A DNA stretch of 64,000 bases from Dipodascopsis uninucleata var. uninucleata (taxonomy: Eukaryota; Ascomycota; Lipomycetes; Lipomycetales; Lipomycetaceae), in assembly GCA_030568195.1 (NCBI GenBank), contig JAJLTO010000018.1, positions 62,001-126,000 of the forward strand, given 5' to 3'. Below the pieces are notes generated by a model, which saw only the letters and a list, made by a program, of their open reading frames with translations, did no database searches and was not told where the DNA came from. Positions 24,777 through 34,803 of the stretch are shown piece by piece. Position numbers and translations under genes: made by a program. Numbering within the stretch: position 1 is the stretch's first letter; every line of letters starts with the position of its first letter.

Positions 24777-25871
24777 ATGATGGTCGACACGGACAATAGA
24801 GCCAACGAAGCTGCAAAGAATGATTATAAAAAAGTCACCGCCGAGAATGCGAAATTTTTTGCTAAAAGCGTATTGATTGGAAATGGTGTGCCCTCGAATA
24901 ACGCAGAGATCATTGCGGCGTGCTTAGTGAAAGCGGATCTACGAGGAGTAGATACTCATGGTATCAACAGACTACCATCTTACATGGAACGCATTAGACA
25001 AAATGTTCTGGATCCAAAAGCTGAGCCAACCGTAGAAAAAATAACACCAGTTATTGCACTTGTTAATGCTCATAATTCATTTGGCTTCTTGGGAGCACAT
25101 CTAGGAATGAAAGTAGCAATTGATATGGCTAAAGATTTCGGCATTGGTATGGTATCTGTGAAGCATTCAAACCACTTTGGAATGTCCGCTTGGATTGTGG
25201 AGCAAGCATTGGAAGCAGACATGATGAGTCTTGTCTTTACAAACTCATCACCGGCGTTACCACCGTGGGGTGGTAAGAACAAGCTATTTGGTGTGTCGCC
25301 CATTGCCTGCGGTGCTCCGTCTGGAAAGACTCCCGCTTTTATTCTGGATATGGCGCCATCTATAGCTGCGCGTGGAAAAATATACAAAGCACTAAGAAGA
25401 GGCGAGAAGATACCAGAAACCTGGGCGCTGGACGCAAATGGTGAGCCTACAGACGATCCTGCTGAGGCGCTTAAGGGTGTGATGCTTGCAATGGCAGGAC
25501 CAAAGGGCTCAGGACTTGCAATCATGATGGATGTGTTTTCTGGTGTTTTATCTGGGTCAGCTTTCGCAGGACATGTTACAAATCCCTACGATCCTTCAAA
25601 GGCTGCTGATGTGGGTCATTTTCTTATTGCAATAAAGCCAGATCTCTTTATGAGTCTCGACGAATTTAAAGAACGCATGGATTATCTTTATAATCGCACA
25701 GTTGGAGTAGAACTTCGACCTGGCTTTGACAGAATATATTTTCCTGGAGAAATAGAGCATGATACAGAAATTAAACGACTAAGAACCGGGATTCCATTCG
25801 TGAATGCAGAAATAGAGGCTCTTAATAAGGAAGCTTCCATGGTCAACGTTGATAGTATTTCTCTATTATAG
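24777..25871 (+). CDS. LDH2/malate-lactate dehydrogenase family NAD(P) oxidoreductase
   Basis: A single-exon frame of 364 residues in the family of LDH2, ureidoglycolate dehydrogenase, 2,3-diketogulonate reductase and delta1-piperideine-2-carboxylate reductase. These are non-Rossmann enzymes that reduce 2-keto acids or oxidise 2-hydroxy acids with NAD(P)H. Landmarks: ADLRGVDTHGINRLPSYMERI, the catalytic-His block VKHSNHFGMSAW, NSSPALPPWGGKN (nucleotide-binding region), FILDMAPSIAARGKI, ALDANGEPTDDPAEAL and GPKGSGLAIMMDVFSG. Length and motifs look complete. The family is far commoner in bacteria than in yeasts, so old transfer is possible (inference). It ends 25 bp from the convergent SDR stop. 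Next to a sugar-acid dehydratase it could act on a 2-keto-3-deoxy or 2-keto sugar acid. Confidence 0.9.
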   Translation: MMVDTDNRANEAAKNDYKKVTAENAKFFAKSVLIGNGVPSNNAEIIAACLVKADLRGVDTHGINRLPSYMERIRQNVLDPKAEPTVEKITPVIALVNAHNSFGFLGAHLGMKVAIDMAKDFGIGMVSVKHSNHFGMSAWIVEQALEADMMSLVFTNSSPALPPWGGKNKLFGVSPIACGAPSGKTPAFILDMAPSIAARGKIYKALRRGEKIPETWALDANGEPTDDPAEALKGVMLAMAGPKGSGLAIMMDVFSGVLSGSAFAGHVTNPYDPSKAADVGHFLIAIKPDLFMSLDEFKERMDYLYNRTVGVELRPGFDRIYFPGEIEHDTEIKRLRTGIPFVNAEIEALNKEASMVNVDSISLL

Positions 25872-25896
25872 AGCTCGATAATGCTATTAAACATAT

Positions 25897-26706
25897 CTAT
25901 GTTCTACCTGTAGACGATGTAATTCCACCATCTACTACAATTTTCTGTCCTGTGATGTATTTAGATTCATCAGAGGCTAGAAATAATACAGCATTCGCAA
26001 CGTCCCATGCATCACCCATCTTACCCATCGGTACCTGTTGATCTCTAGTCTGTAGCATTTCTTCCACAGTAGACGTTTTAGCATATTTCTTTACCATCTG
26101 CTTTGTATACGGTGTATACATAAGCCCAGGGACAACAGTATTAAGTCTTACTCCTTTTGATGCATATATTACTGCTGTTGCTTTGGTGAATTGAATGACA
26201 GCAGCTTTTGTAGCGCTGTATGCGACTTGGTCTTTCCCAATGTACCGCATTCCCGCTACACTGGAGATGTTTACGATAGAGCCACCAGTTCTTTGTCTCT
26301 CCATTATAGGCAGTACTGCATGACAGCTGTTGTATACCGAATTGAGATTTATGTCGACCTGACTATTCCAAACCTCCTCTGACATCTTCGCAGGACATCC
26401 TGGCTCAGATCTACCCACATTGTTGATCAGTATATCTATGCGACCAAACTTCTGCATGCAGGCATCCACTAGTTTAGTCACATCCTCCAAGGAAGTCGCA
26501 TCTGTCTTCATAATCTCACACTTTCCACCTTCAGCTTCTACTCGTTTCTTAGTTATGGTAGCGCTTTCAATTGTGCGATTACCTCCCATGATTACCGCGC
26601 CCTGACGAGCAAGCAGTACCGCAATTGCACAACCGATTCCCCATCCTTCATCCTCAGTCTGACCTAGACCTATAACAAGAGCCACTTTTCCGTGTATATC
26701 TAACAT
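25897..26706 (-). CDS. short-chain dehydrogenase/reductase, probable sugar or polyol dehydrogenase
   Basis: About 269 residues. I choose the ATG at 26706 (MLDIHGKVALVIG) because the conserved SDR fold starts immediately there; an in-frame ATG lies 29 codons upstream. The cofactor motif is a variant GLGQTEDEGWGIG in place of the standard TGxxxGxG. Also seen: NNVG, INLNSVY, catalytic Ser in NISSVAG, YSATK (YxxxK), the post-catalytic strand VRLNTVVPGLMYTPYT, and the classical C-terminal FLASDESKYITGQKIVVDGG. Its closest look is to bacterial-type sugar and 3-oxoacyl reductases; the substrate is not decided. It shares a 209-bp divergent promoter with the dehydratase gene and is nearly abutted by the LDH2-family gene, supporting one metabolic role. 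Confidence 0.9.
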   Translation of the reverse strand: MLDIHGKVALVIGLGQTEDEGWGIGCAIAVLLARQGAVIMGGNRTIESATITKKRVEAEGGKCEIMKTDATSLEDVTKLVDACMQKFGRIDILINNVGRSEPGCPAKMSEEVWNSQVDINLNSVYNSCHAVLPIMERQRTGGSIVNISSVAGMRYIGKDQVAYSATKAAVIQFTKATAVIYASKGVRLNTVVPGLMYTPYTKQMVKKYAKTSTVEEMLQTRDQQVPMGKMGDAWDVANAVLFLASDESKYITGQKIVVDGGITSSTGRT

Positions 26707-26915
26707 TGCTAGAACTGCCGGATTGTGTACAGCAATGATAGAGCTGCTCTGGCGTGAGAATTTGGCTGCGGGGTATTGGATGTAGCCTTTCAACTAAGGT
26801 CTAAATCGTAGAACTCCACTTCAGAGCTGGTTGGGACAACTTTAGAAACATAGAATTACACTCGGTTTAATAGGTCCATCAAAATAGACAGCAAGACATA
26901 GGCCACATTTTCATT
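26707..26915. promoter_or_regulatory. divergent promoter between SDR and sugar-acid dehydratase
   Basis: Only 209 bp separate the start codons of two divergent genes that fit one pathway, so both promoters must overlap here. No specific operator was recognised. Co-regulation is inferred from spacing. Confidence 0.5.
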
Positions 26916-28924
26916 ATGATTGAACAAAATGGAGACTCTACGAAGAATCAACCTAATGAGGCTACTCGAGATTATTTGCGAGATTATGATCTGACCCAAC
27001 CTTTGGTCTCTAGTGGTGGACTTCGACATAGTCTGACCTCATATGGCGATCCCCATTTTTCGCTCTTCCTACGAAAAGTGTTCATTAAAGCACTTGGGTA
27101 TAGCGACGATGCTCTATCGAGGCCAATTATCGGAATTATCAATACTTACTCAGGTTATAATCCGTGCCATGGCAATGTTCCCCAGCTAATCGAGGCTGCA
27201 AAGCGTGGAATCCAGCTTAGTGGAGGGCTTGCAATTGAATTCCCAACTATTTCTCTGCATGAGTCGTTTTCTTCACCCACTAGTATGTTCCTAAGAAATC
27301 TCATGAGCATGGATACTGAAGAAATGATACGAGCCCAGCCAATGGATGCGTGTATTACAATTGGAGGTGAGCGAACTCTATCATTGTTAACCTATAGCTA
27401 AGCGCAAGTACTTACAGTCGAATGTACATCATCAAATAGGCTGCGACAAGACTGTGCCAGCTCAACTGATGGGTAGCATCTCGGCTGATAAACCCGTTGT
27501 ACCGCTGCTAACAGGACCAATGATGCCTGGAAACAACCGAGGAGAGCGAATTGGTGCCTGTACAGACTGCCGAAATAACTGGGCACGCTACAGAGCGGGT
27601 GAAATCGACATCGAAGACATTGTCAACATCAACGAAGAACTTGCTCCCACTGTACGTTGACGATATCGTTTATATGAAGCATTCGATAGACTCTAGTTCA
27701 CAGAAGGTTAACTAATGTCTTTAGATAGGAACATGTGGCGTAATGGGAACAGCTAGTACCATGGCATGTGTCATGGCGGCACTGGGTCTGGTACCCTTGA
27801 AAGGAGGAGCTTCGGCGCCTGCTGTGTCCTCTTCGAGAATACGGATAGGCGAAGACAGTGGGCGTTTGGCGGTCGACGTAGCTCTGCATAAGCGAACGCT
27901 ACAAGATGTTCTTTCTAAAGAATCATTTTACAACGCGATTACCGTGATTCAGGCCATTGGCGGGTCGACTAATGCTGTGATCCACTTGCTCGCCATCGTA
28001 AACAGACATCCAAAGCTTTGCGGAGTGATTACGCTGGAGACATTTAACGAAATCGGTAAGAAAGTGCCTCTCCTTATTGATCTTAAACCAAGCGGCGATA
28101 ACTACATGACCGACTTTCACAATGCAGGTGGCATGCTGGCTCTAATGCACACTTTGCGACCTTTGCTGCACCTGTCGGCGATGACGCTGACCGGACAGAC
28201 CTTAGGCGAAGTTCTAGACAGCACGCCGTTCAAGCCCTTCCCCTATTCTAGGCAGATCGTCCATGAGTTGTCAGAGCCACTGCACCCGTCGTCCTCGCTT
28301 CAGGTTCTGTATGGAAACCTGGCACCCAATGGTGCAGTGATTAAGGCATCAGCATCAAAGTACAAGAATCTCCTTTCGCACGCAGGGCCTGCAGTTGTAT
28401 TCAACGGAAGTGAGGACCTTGCGCGGCGTCTGGACGACCCTGATTTGCCAGTAACGAAGAATTCTGTGTTAGTTTTGAGGCAGATAGGGCCAGTCGGAAA
28501 CCCGGGAATGCCTGAAGCAGGCATGATTCCTATTCCCCGCAAGCTTGCTGCCCAGGGAATCCAGGACATGCTGCGCATCTCCGACGGACGCATGTCTGGA
28601 ACTGCCGGCGGAACCATTATTCTACACGTGTCGCCTGAGTCTGCGCTGCCAGATTCGCCCCTAGCTGTCGTTCAAGACAACGATGTCATCGTTCTGGACA
28701 CAGAGCAGGGTACTTTACGTCTAGAGATCAGCGACGAAGAGCTCTCAGCACGAGTGGCTTCTCGTGGAGTCGAGCTCGAGCTCGACCGCGTGCGCTCACA
28801 GCCGTCACATGTAGCAAACACGAGGCAAACCACGCGAGGCTATCGCGGACTTTACCAGCGGCATGTGAATCAAGCGCACGAGGGAGCAGATTTTGATTTC
28901 ATGACCGCCTCAGCATTTACGTGA
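26916..28924 (+). CDS. IlvD/Edd family sugar-acid (aldonate) dehydratase
   Basis: Three exons (26916..27366, 27440..27651, 27725..28924) encode about 620 residues. The family uses an Fe-S cluster and Mg2+ to dehydrate dihydroxy acids. Cluster-type cysteines lie in YNPCHGN, TIGGCDKT (Cys about 152) and IGTCGVMGT (Cys about 225). MLPG-like GPMMPGNNRG and GACTDCRNNWARYRAG, and a C-terminus RGYRGLYQRHVNQAHEGADFDF, match pentonate and hexonate dehydratases (L-arabonate or D-xylonate type) rather than the valine-pathway enzyme ILV3. No mitochondrial presequence is seen. Both introns are 73 nt, with GTGAGC and GTACGT donors. The product would be a 2-keto-3-deoxy aldonate. Exon 3 looks more GC-rich than exons 1-2 and the neighbouring porter. 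Confidence 0.9.
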
Positions 28925-30010
28925 TTTTCAAATACGGGAGCTCGAGCTGGCACGAGAGCTCACATTTGCTGATATATAGATATCAGCTGCTGCTGCTGCA
29001 GGGACGCGATAAAGCGACAAGGACCAGAAACAAATAAATAAATGAACAAGACAATATCAATTTAGTGTATGCAAGATTAACTGAGCAATAGCGAACAGAT
29101 AACCCAAAACAACTAAAATCTCTTAGCGACTCTGGTCCCCCCACGTCGATGTCGCGCAGTGCTAAATCTTTCTGTATGTCGCATTCCAGCCAGACACAGT
29201 TCGCTAGCTGCTGCAGGCTTTGGGCAACGCCCCTGCGACACATTATTTTGAAGTGCCTCATCACTGGGAGTGCTGATATTCACGTGCCCTACTGTACGAA
29301 CAGCGCCACATACCGTGCGATGCAGTGCCTGTACACGAGCACTATAGGTGGGATGATTATATAAAAGTACACAAAACTTACGTAAGGACTGAAAGATCTG
29401 TTTTAGACGCGTGAAGACCGCGCTGTATAGTCAGAGCGCCACATAGACATTATATAGCTGTGCATACCGGCCGATCTCGCTTTGAGAAGGGTACAATGCC
29501 CGCATTCCTGACCCGCGTCCTGCTTTTCCGAGCGCTTGCTAGTCACTGATCACAAAAGTCGCTGTCGCACAGCGCATTACGCGCCCTCTTGCTAAGCACT
29601 CCGGTTCTGTGTTAGTAAGCAACAGAACCTAGCGCCATACTAACTACCAATAACTCGGTTACTATACCTAACATCGAAACGGAAATCATACTTTTTCAGC
29701 AAAGTTAGAAAATATGACCGGGGAGGCTCTATCTGGAAACCTCCAAGCTACATAGACAAATCAATGTCACAAACAGCTATCTCCACGGACTCGCTTCCTG
29801 ATAGCATTCAAATAGAGGAGAATCGTATCTGGCTCTTTATATAAAGGCCAAAGAATCCTCGACTCTTTTAAATAGTCGGCGGCAGTAGCTTACACACTAT
29901 ATAATCCAAGCACCCAGGACGCGCTACCGAGCTCTATTCTCAGAGCCTTAACAACAATACAAAAAGTCTTCTTCGGCCGTTCGGACTAGCGCACTCGTGT
30001 TCTAGCAAAA
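28925..30010. other. intergenic region upstream of a Gfo/Idh gene
   Basis: 1.1 kb without a supportable gene. It starts with a CTG-rich run (about 28986-29000) and carries a TATATAAA box near its 3' end (29838..29845). No RNA gene was recognised. Confidence 0.5.
29838..29845 (+). promoter_or_regulatory. TATA box candidate
   Basis: TATATAAA followed by GG, about 165 bp upstream of the ATG at 30011. The position is reasonable for a fungal core promoter. Not tested. Confidence 0.45.
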
Positions 30011-31164
30011 TGGTGTTCACACTGCGGTGGGGTCTCGCAGGCGCAGGTATAGTACGTACTCATATCCGCAGCTGGTGTTCTGTGCTTCTAGAATCAAGAC
30101 TAACGTCCAAAGAATAGATCTCCACGGACTTCGTGAGGGATCTCCAGACTGATCCTTCCACGCGCGGTGTCTCTGATGTGAAGCACGTCCCCGTAGCTAT
30201 CGGTGCTCGTGATCTGGCCAGAGCCCAGCGGTTTGTCGCCGACAATGCTCTGACTCCTGAGGCGAAGGCTACTATGAAGGCTTATGGCAATTACGACGAT
30301 TTGATTAATGATCCCGACGTCGATATCATCTACGTTGGGACTACGTCGCCTACTCACTACACAATCTCGCTCGCAGCACTCCGCGCTGGCAAGCACGTGC
30401 TTTGCGAGAAAGCATTCACTTTTACTGCCGACCAGGCCAAGCATCTTGTGAAGGTCGCCAAGGAGAGGAAGCTCTATCTTCTTGAAGGTGTCTGGACTCG
30501 GTTCTTTCCGCTGACTATCGAGTACAAGAGACTGATCCACGAGGAGAAAATCCTTGGACCTATACGCCGTGTATTTGCTGATTTCTCTGTCGAATTTCCC
30601 TCTGATCTGAATAATCGCATCCACGACTATGAGGGCGGTGGTGGGTGTGTGCTCGATCTCTGTGTATACTCGCTAGTCTGGGTTTACTTGACTTGCTGCG
30701 AGCACCCCGAGAACGGCCTTGCCAAGCCCGACTCCATCAGCGCTTCCTGCGTTCGCTCGAGGCTCAGCAACGTCGAGGAGAGTGTGTGCATTGCGACTGC
30801 CTGGAACAAACCGAACATCCTCGGTATCTCAACCTCGCATATCATGATGAACACTCCCGAAGACAACGTCGTTCGCGTCCAGGGAGACCTTGGTGAGATT
30901 ATTGTTGGTATTCACGGGGCGCATCCCAATGAGATCAACATCAAGCTAAAGGGCCAGCCACCCAAGAAGCTTACTTTTGACATTCCTGCCGGAACAGGTC
31001 TCTTTTGGGAAGCTGATGCCTGTGCTCGTGACATTCGTGACGGCAAGATTGAAAGCGATATCTATCCACTTTCTGAGGCCATCATGTCCATGGAGATCAT
31101 GGACACGGTTCGCGAGCAGATTGGGCGAGACTATGCGCCTGAGTACATGCGTTGCGACATGTAA
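30011..31164 (+). CDS. Gfo/Idh/MocA dehydrogenase, D-xylose 1-dehydrogenase-like
   Basis: Two exons (30011..30052, 30118..31164) encode about 362 residues. The tiny first exon gives MVFTLRWGLAGAGI, the glycine-rich start of an NAD(P) Rossmann fold. The 65-nt intron (GTACGT donor, CTAAC branch) restores AGIISTDFVRDL. Then come DVDIIYVGTTSPTHY, the catalytic Lys in VLCEKAF (about 111-112), EGVWTRFFP, GGCVLDLCVYSLVWV and FWEADACARDIRDGK. Order and motifs match fungal NADP-dependent D-xylose dehydrogenase (Trichoderma Xyd1) and mammalian dihydrodiol dehydrogenase. The reaction would be an aldose to its lactone. A nearby aldonate dehydratase makes a sugar-oxidising role attractive. It looks more GC-rich than the flanking porters. 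Confidence 0.88.
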
Positions 31165-32883
31165 GCGGCGAGCTTTTTCGGTCTGTTGTGAGCTGCCGCC
31201 CCTCCTTATTTCTCTTATCTCTTTGTCTTCTCGTATGATGTCTCTTGAAAGTTCTACTATTGGTTTCGGCTATGGTTTCTAGTATCTGGGGATTGGTGGG
31301 TTGTAGTAGAATAATTGAAACAAAATCTATTTTCACTAAGCTATATTCGTTTGTCCCGCTTTGTACCAGTACCGATACGCAGCCGCGCAAAATGTGAAAT
31401 AAGTTGAAACAAAACAGATTTCAGGAAAGGTAAATTTCGAGCTCTTGAGTCAAAAACGCTTTTACGGAAACTCAGCCCCAGCCTCTGTTCCTTTCCTTTT
31501 ATGCTCTAAGCTATATAGCTACGGACAGCCTGTCTCTGGCCAAACTTTTGTAGATTTAATAGGAACGTGGCACGTCCATATATAGTAAGCTAACAATCGA
31601 GTCTCGGCTTTATCGTAAAGTGAGAAACCAAGGTTCTTCTGCTATATGCTCTCAAGCTATACAGAAAGAGGTTGTCCGTAACATGAGTCAGACCGCTTTC
31701 CAGCACCCATGTTACCGATTAGCATGCCACTTGGCGCCTATATATACCGAGTGGACTTTTAAGGCACCAAACGACATCGCTGTAACAGAGGACGTCCGCT
31801 GATCAGAAATGATAGCTGGATTTACTATGCTCCACCGGACTTCTTTCCCTAATCCAATAGACCCCACATTTCTAATAGGGACAAACGAGGAGCGACTGCG
31901 AGCGAACAGCGCCTTCGTTCTCTCTTGCACTACTTTCTGCTCTTCTGGCTTCGCTAGCTCTCCAGAGACACTCCCCGAACCGTGACAGCTAGCTCTTCTA
32001 GAGCAAGAGTCATCTGCACACGCGTCTACCCAGTGACGTTCTGTAGTGTGTGCAGACGCCAGTCGCAGAATTCGTTTGGGCTCACAGTGTTCGCTGTGCA
32101 GGAACGCAAATTCGCCCTCCGTGATCTGCACTGTGCAATGCTCTTCGAAAACCCTATCGTACCCTCGACTTAACGTCTGCGGAGGCGTACTACGTTTGGT
32201 GCTTCTGCATCATTGCCGCCGCACCTAAGATCCATGATGTAATAAGACGGCGCGTCTATTTCTGCCTGTTATTCCACCGTGTGCTCTCAGTGTCGGCTCT
32301 CGAAGGCCACAGGAACATACGCAGGAAGTTTTAATCCCGCGGACTCGCTTCCAGGCTCAGCAGCGCAACCAGCCGTACCGCAGATCGACGACCTCTTCTC
32401 GCTATAGAATATCCGAAAAGCGGCCAGCGAGAGCAGCCAAGTAGGGTAAGTATGCAAACGTAGGGAGCATTTACGCGCTAGTCCCAATAGGTTTAGTCAA
32501 GTTACTCTCCACCGGCGAATAGCGAGGACTGGCCAGGAACTATAGCCATTTGCAGTTGTCTGTAGTGAAGTGTGTGAGGATAGATTGGCATTCGTAGAAC
32601 TGCAAGAGCCCAAAGGAATTGCTTGCGGAAGAAAGACCTGCTGTTACAGCGTATCTCAAAAATATAAAATATAAAACACATATCTTCTCCAGTATCGTAT
32701 AAATCCGTTTGCATTACTGTTAACGTCGGTGGCTATCCGTGAAAGGTATGTTCGTTGAAGGGTTCTCGCGATTATATGCGTGTGTTGTGCACGCGTCAAA
32801 CGGTCTTTTGATGCGGGATCAGCTCGTGAAAGTTGGCCTTTAACATAGCTTATTTAGTCATTGCGAAATCATATCCCGAAACA
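31165..32883. other. intergenic region between two Gfo/Idh genes
   Basis: 1.7 kb with no coding frame that shows conserved motifs. The upper 1 kb is less AT-rich than usual and could be decayed coding sequence, but no family was recognised. Confidence 0.4.
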
Positions 32884-33945
32884 ATGTCAGTTAGGAGACT
32901 TAAGGTCGGATGCGCTGGTCTTGGCCGTATGGGTCAGCGACACGCGCTCAACTTCCTGTACAGAACTCCTCGTGCACAGCTCGTCGCCGTGTTCACCCCT
33001 GATGCAAGAGAACAGAGCTGGGCTCAAGAAAATCTCGTCCCCCACGGCATCACGGTCTACTCTGACTACGATGAGATGCTCAAGCACGAGGGCCTCGAGG
33101 CTGTCGTCCTTGCTACCGTTACTGCCGTCCACGCTGAGCAGGCTATCAAGGCAATTGCTGCTGACAAACATGTGATGAGCGAGAAGCCACTCTCAATCAG
33201 CCCAGAAGTCTCTCAGCAAGTTGTTGATGCTGCAAAGACAAAACCTCACCTCAAGGTTATGTGCGCTCTCAGCCGAAGATTCGACGCGTCTTACCGAGAT
33301 GTCAAGGCTAAGATTGACAGTGGTCTGATTGGCAAGCCCACTGTTTTCTATGGTCAGACTGGTGACAAGATCGACCCTAGTGGTTTCTTTGTCCAGTATG
33401 CACAATTCTCTGGTGGTATCTTTGTCGACTGTACTATTCACGACATTGACCTCATGCTTTGGTTCTTCGGTGAAGATATCAAGGTCAAATCCATCACAGC
33501 TACTGGTGTTGCTGCTCTCCAGCCAGAACTCATTAAATACAATGACCGCGACAATGCTGTTGGCATTGTTGAATTCTGGTCAGGTCAGATTGCTACCCTT
33601 TATGTTACACGTATGATCGCCTCTGGACAGGAAGATCAGACATTTATTGTTGGAACTGAAGGAAAGCTTAGTATCAACATGACACCGGCCATCAATCACG
33701 TCGATATCCACGACAAGAATGGTATTCGACGCGAGATCCCACAGAACTACTTTGAGCGTTTCTATGAAGCTTTCACTCTGGAGGCCAATGAGTTCACCAA
33801 GGCGTGCCTCGATGATCTTCCAGTTCCTTTGGATCCCCAAGGCGCTGTTCATGCTGTTAAGATTGCACTTGCCCTCCAAGAGTCTATGATATCTGGTAAG
33901 AAAATCTACTATGATGAGGATGAGAATGTCATTTCTAAGGAGTAA
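32884..33945 (+). CDS. Gfo/Idh/MocA dehydrogenase, inositol-2-dehydrogenase-like
   Basis: A single-exon frame of about 353 residues from the ATG at 32884 (MSVRRLKVGCAGLG). The 17 upstream in-frame codons add nothing conserved. Features: Rossmann motif GCAGLGRMGQRHALNF, the catalytic Lys in MSEKPLS, CALSRRFDASYRD, and GGIFVDCTIHDIDLMLWFFGE with the Asp and His typical of inositol dehydrogenases. Members oxidise cyclitols or sugars (myo-inositol to 2-keto-inositol, or an aldose at C1) with NAD. Distinct from the D-xylose-dehydrogenase-like protein upstream, with which it shares only the fold. Whether it joins the same pathway is unknown. Confidence 0.9.
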   Translation: MSVRRLKVGCAGLGRMGQRHALNFLYRTPRAQLVAVFTPDAREQSWAQENLVPHGITVYSDYDEMLKHEGLEAVVLATVTAVHAEQAIKAIAADKHVMSEKPLSISPEVSQQVVDAAKTKPHLKVMCALSRRFDASYRDVKAKIDSGLIGKPTVFYGQTGDKIDPSGFFVQYAQFSGGIFVDCTIHDIDLMLWFFGEDIKVKSITATGVAALQPELIKYNDRDNAVGIVEFWSGQIATLYVTRMIASGQEDQTFIVGTEGKLSINMTPAINHVDIHDKNGIRREIPQNYFERFYEAFTLEANEFTKACLDDLPVPLDPQGAVHAVKIALALQESMISGKKIYYDEDENVISKE

Positions 33946-34803
33946 ACTTGACTTCGCGATTGTGAATTTCGGTCTATATATGAATTAAATTTAATTTCGC
34001 TATACTATGATTATGAAGTTTACAATGTTTTTCTAAAGTCTATATGCCTATTTATCTGTCGTTGAAGAGGGATTTGAATAAAATGTTACTGGGATTTGAT
34101 TTATCTCCAGCGTTATTCATAGTTTTGTTCACAATAGCCTATGATTTGTTTTTTTACGCTTTCACATTTTTCCAGGAACTTCCGAATCGCCTTAAGTTAG
34201 AGTTGAAACAGTTTCTTTAGAACAGTTTTACTCTTGCTCTTAGCAAGATGTCAGTAGTATTGCACAGAGTTATAAATACACTGCGTCGAACGTGAATACA
34301 GTTGAAGCGTTTAGGATCTGTTTTGGCGAAATACTGTTTTTTCACTGTGAGTTTATTTTTTTCGTCTGTTACTTTTTTTGGGTCATTGGAATTACAAAAG
34401 TTATAACTAGTTTTTAATTGCATGTTACTTCTCATCCTTGAATCTTGTGGCTTCCAGATCATAGATCTATGTAATATAATATATAGCCTACTGTCAAGAA
34501 TATCTGATATCAAAGGAAAAAGTGGGAACATGCTGGCAACATTCAATGAAACGTGAGCACAGATATGAACTAAAGCAATCATGCATAGATTTACCAACAT
34601 TTGCCTAAGCGATAGATTTAGCTATATATCATCATCGTATGTAGTTTATAATCTACTCTTGTTCGATACTACGGTCACACAGAGTAGAGTAGACTATACT
34701 ATCCACTATAACAATCAAATCAGAAACACCAAACCACTATTCCTTGTTTTTCTGATTACCTTAAACTAAAAAAAAAACCAATACGCCGCTACATATGCAA
34801 CTG
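33946..34803. other. convergent intergenic region
   Basis: 860 bp between the convergent Gfo/Idh and MFS genes. AT-rich with an A9-type run near 34770. One 127-codon minus-strand frame (34217..34600) lacks any recognisable feature and is not called. Confidence 0.45.

Noticed and set aside
26707-26793. 29-residue N-terminal extension of the SDR
   Set aside because: The conserved fold starts at the ATG at 26706 and the extension has no clear targeting character, though it cannot be fully excluded.
26916-28924. Assignment of the dehydratase as ILV3 (valine/isoleucine pathway)
   Set aside because: No mitochondrial presequence, and the GACTDCRNNWARYRAG and RGYRGLYQRHV...DFDF blocks are those of sugar-acid dehydratases.
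34217-34600. 127-codon minus-strand frame between two convergent genes
   Set aside because: No domain, no signal of conservation, AT-rich 3' flank; likely chance.
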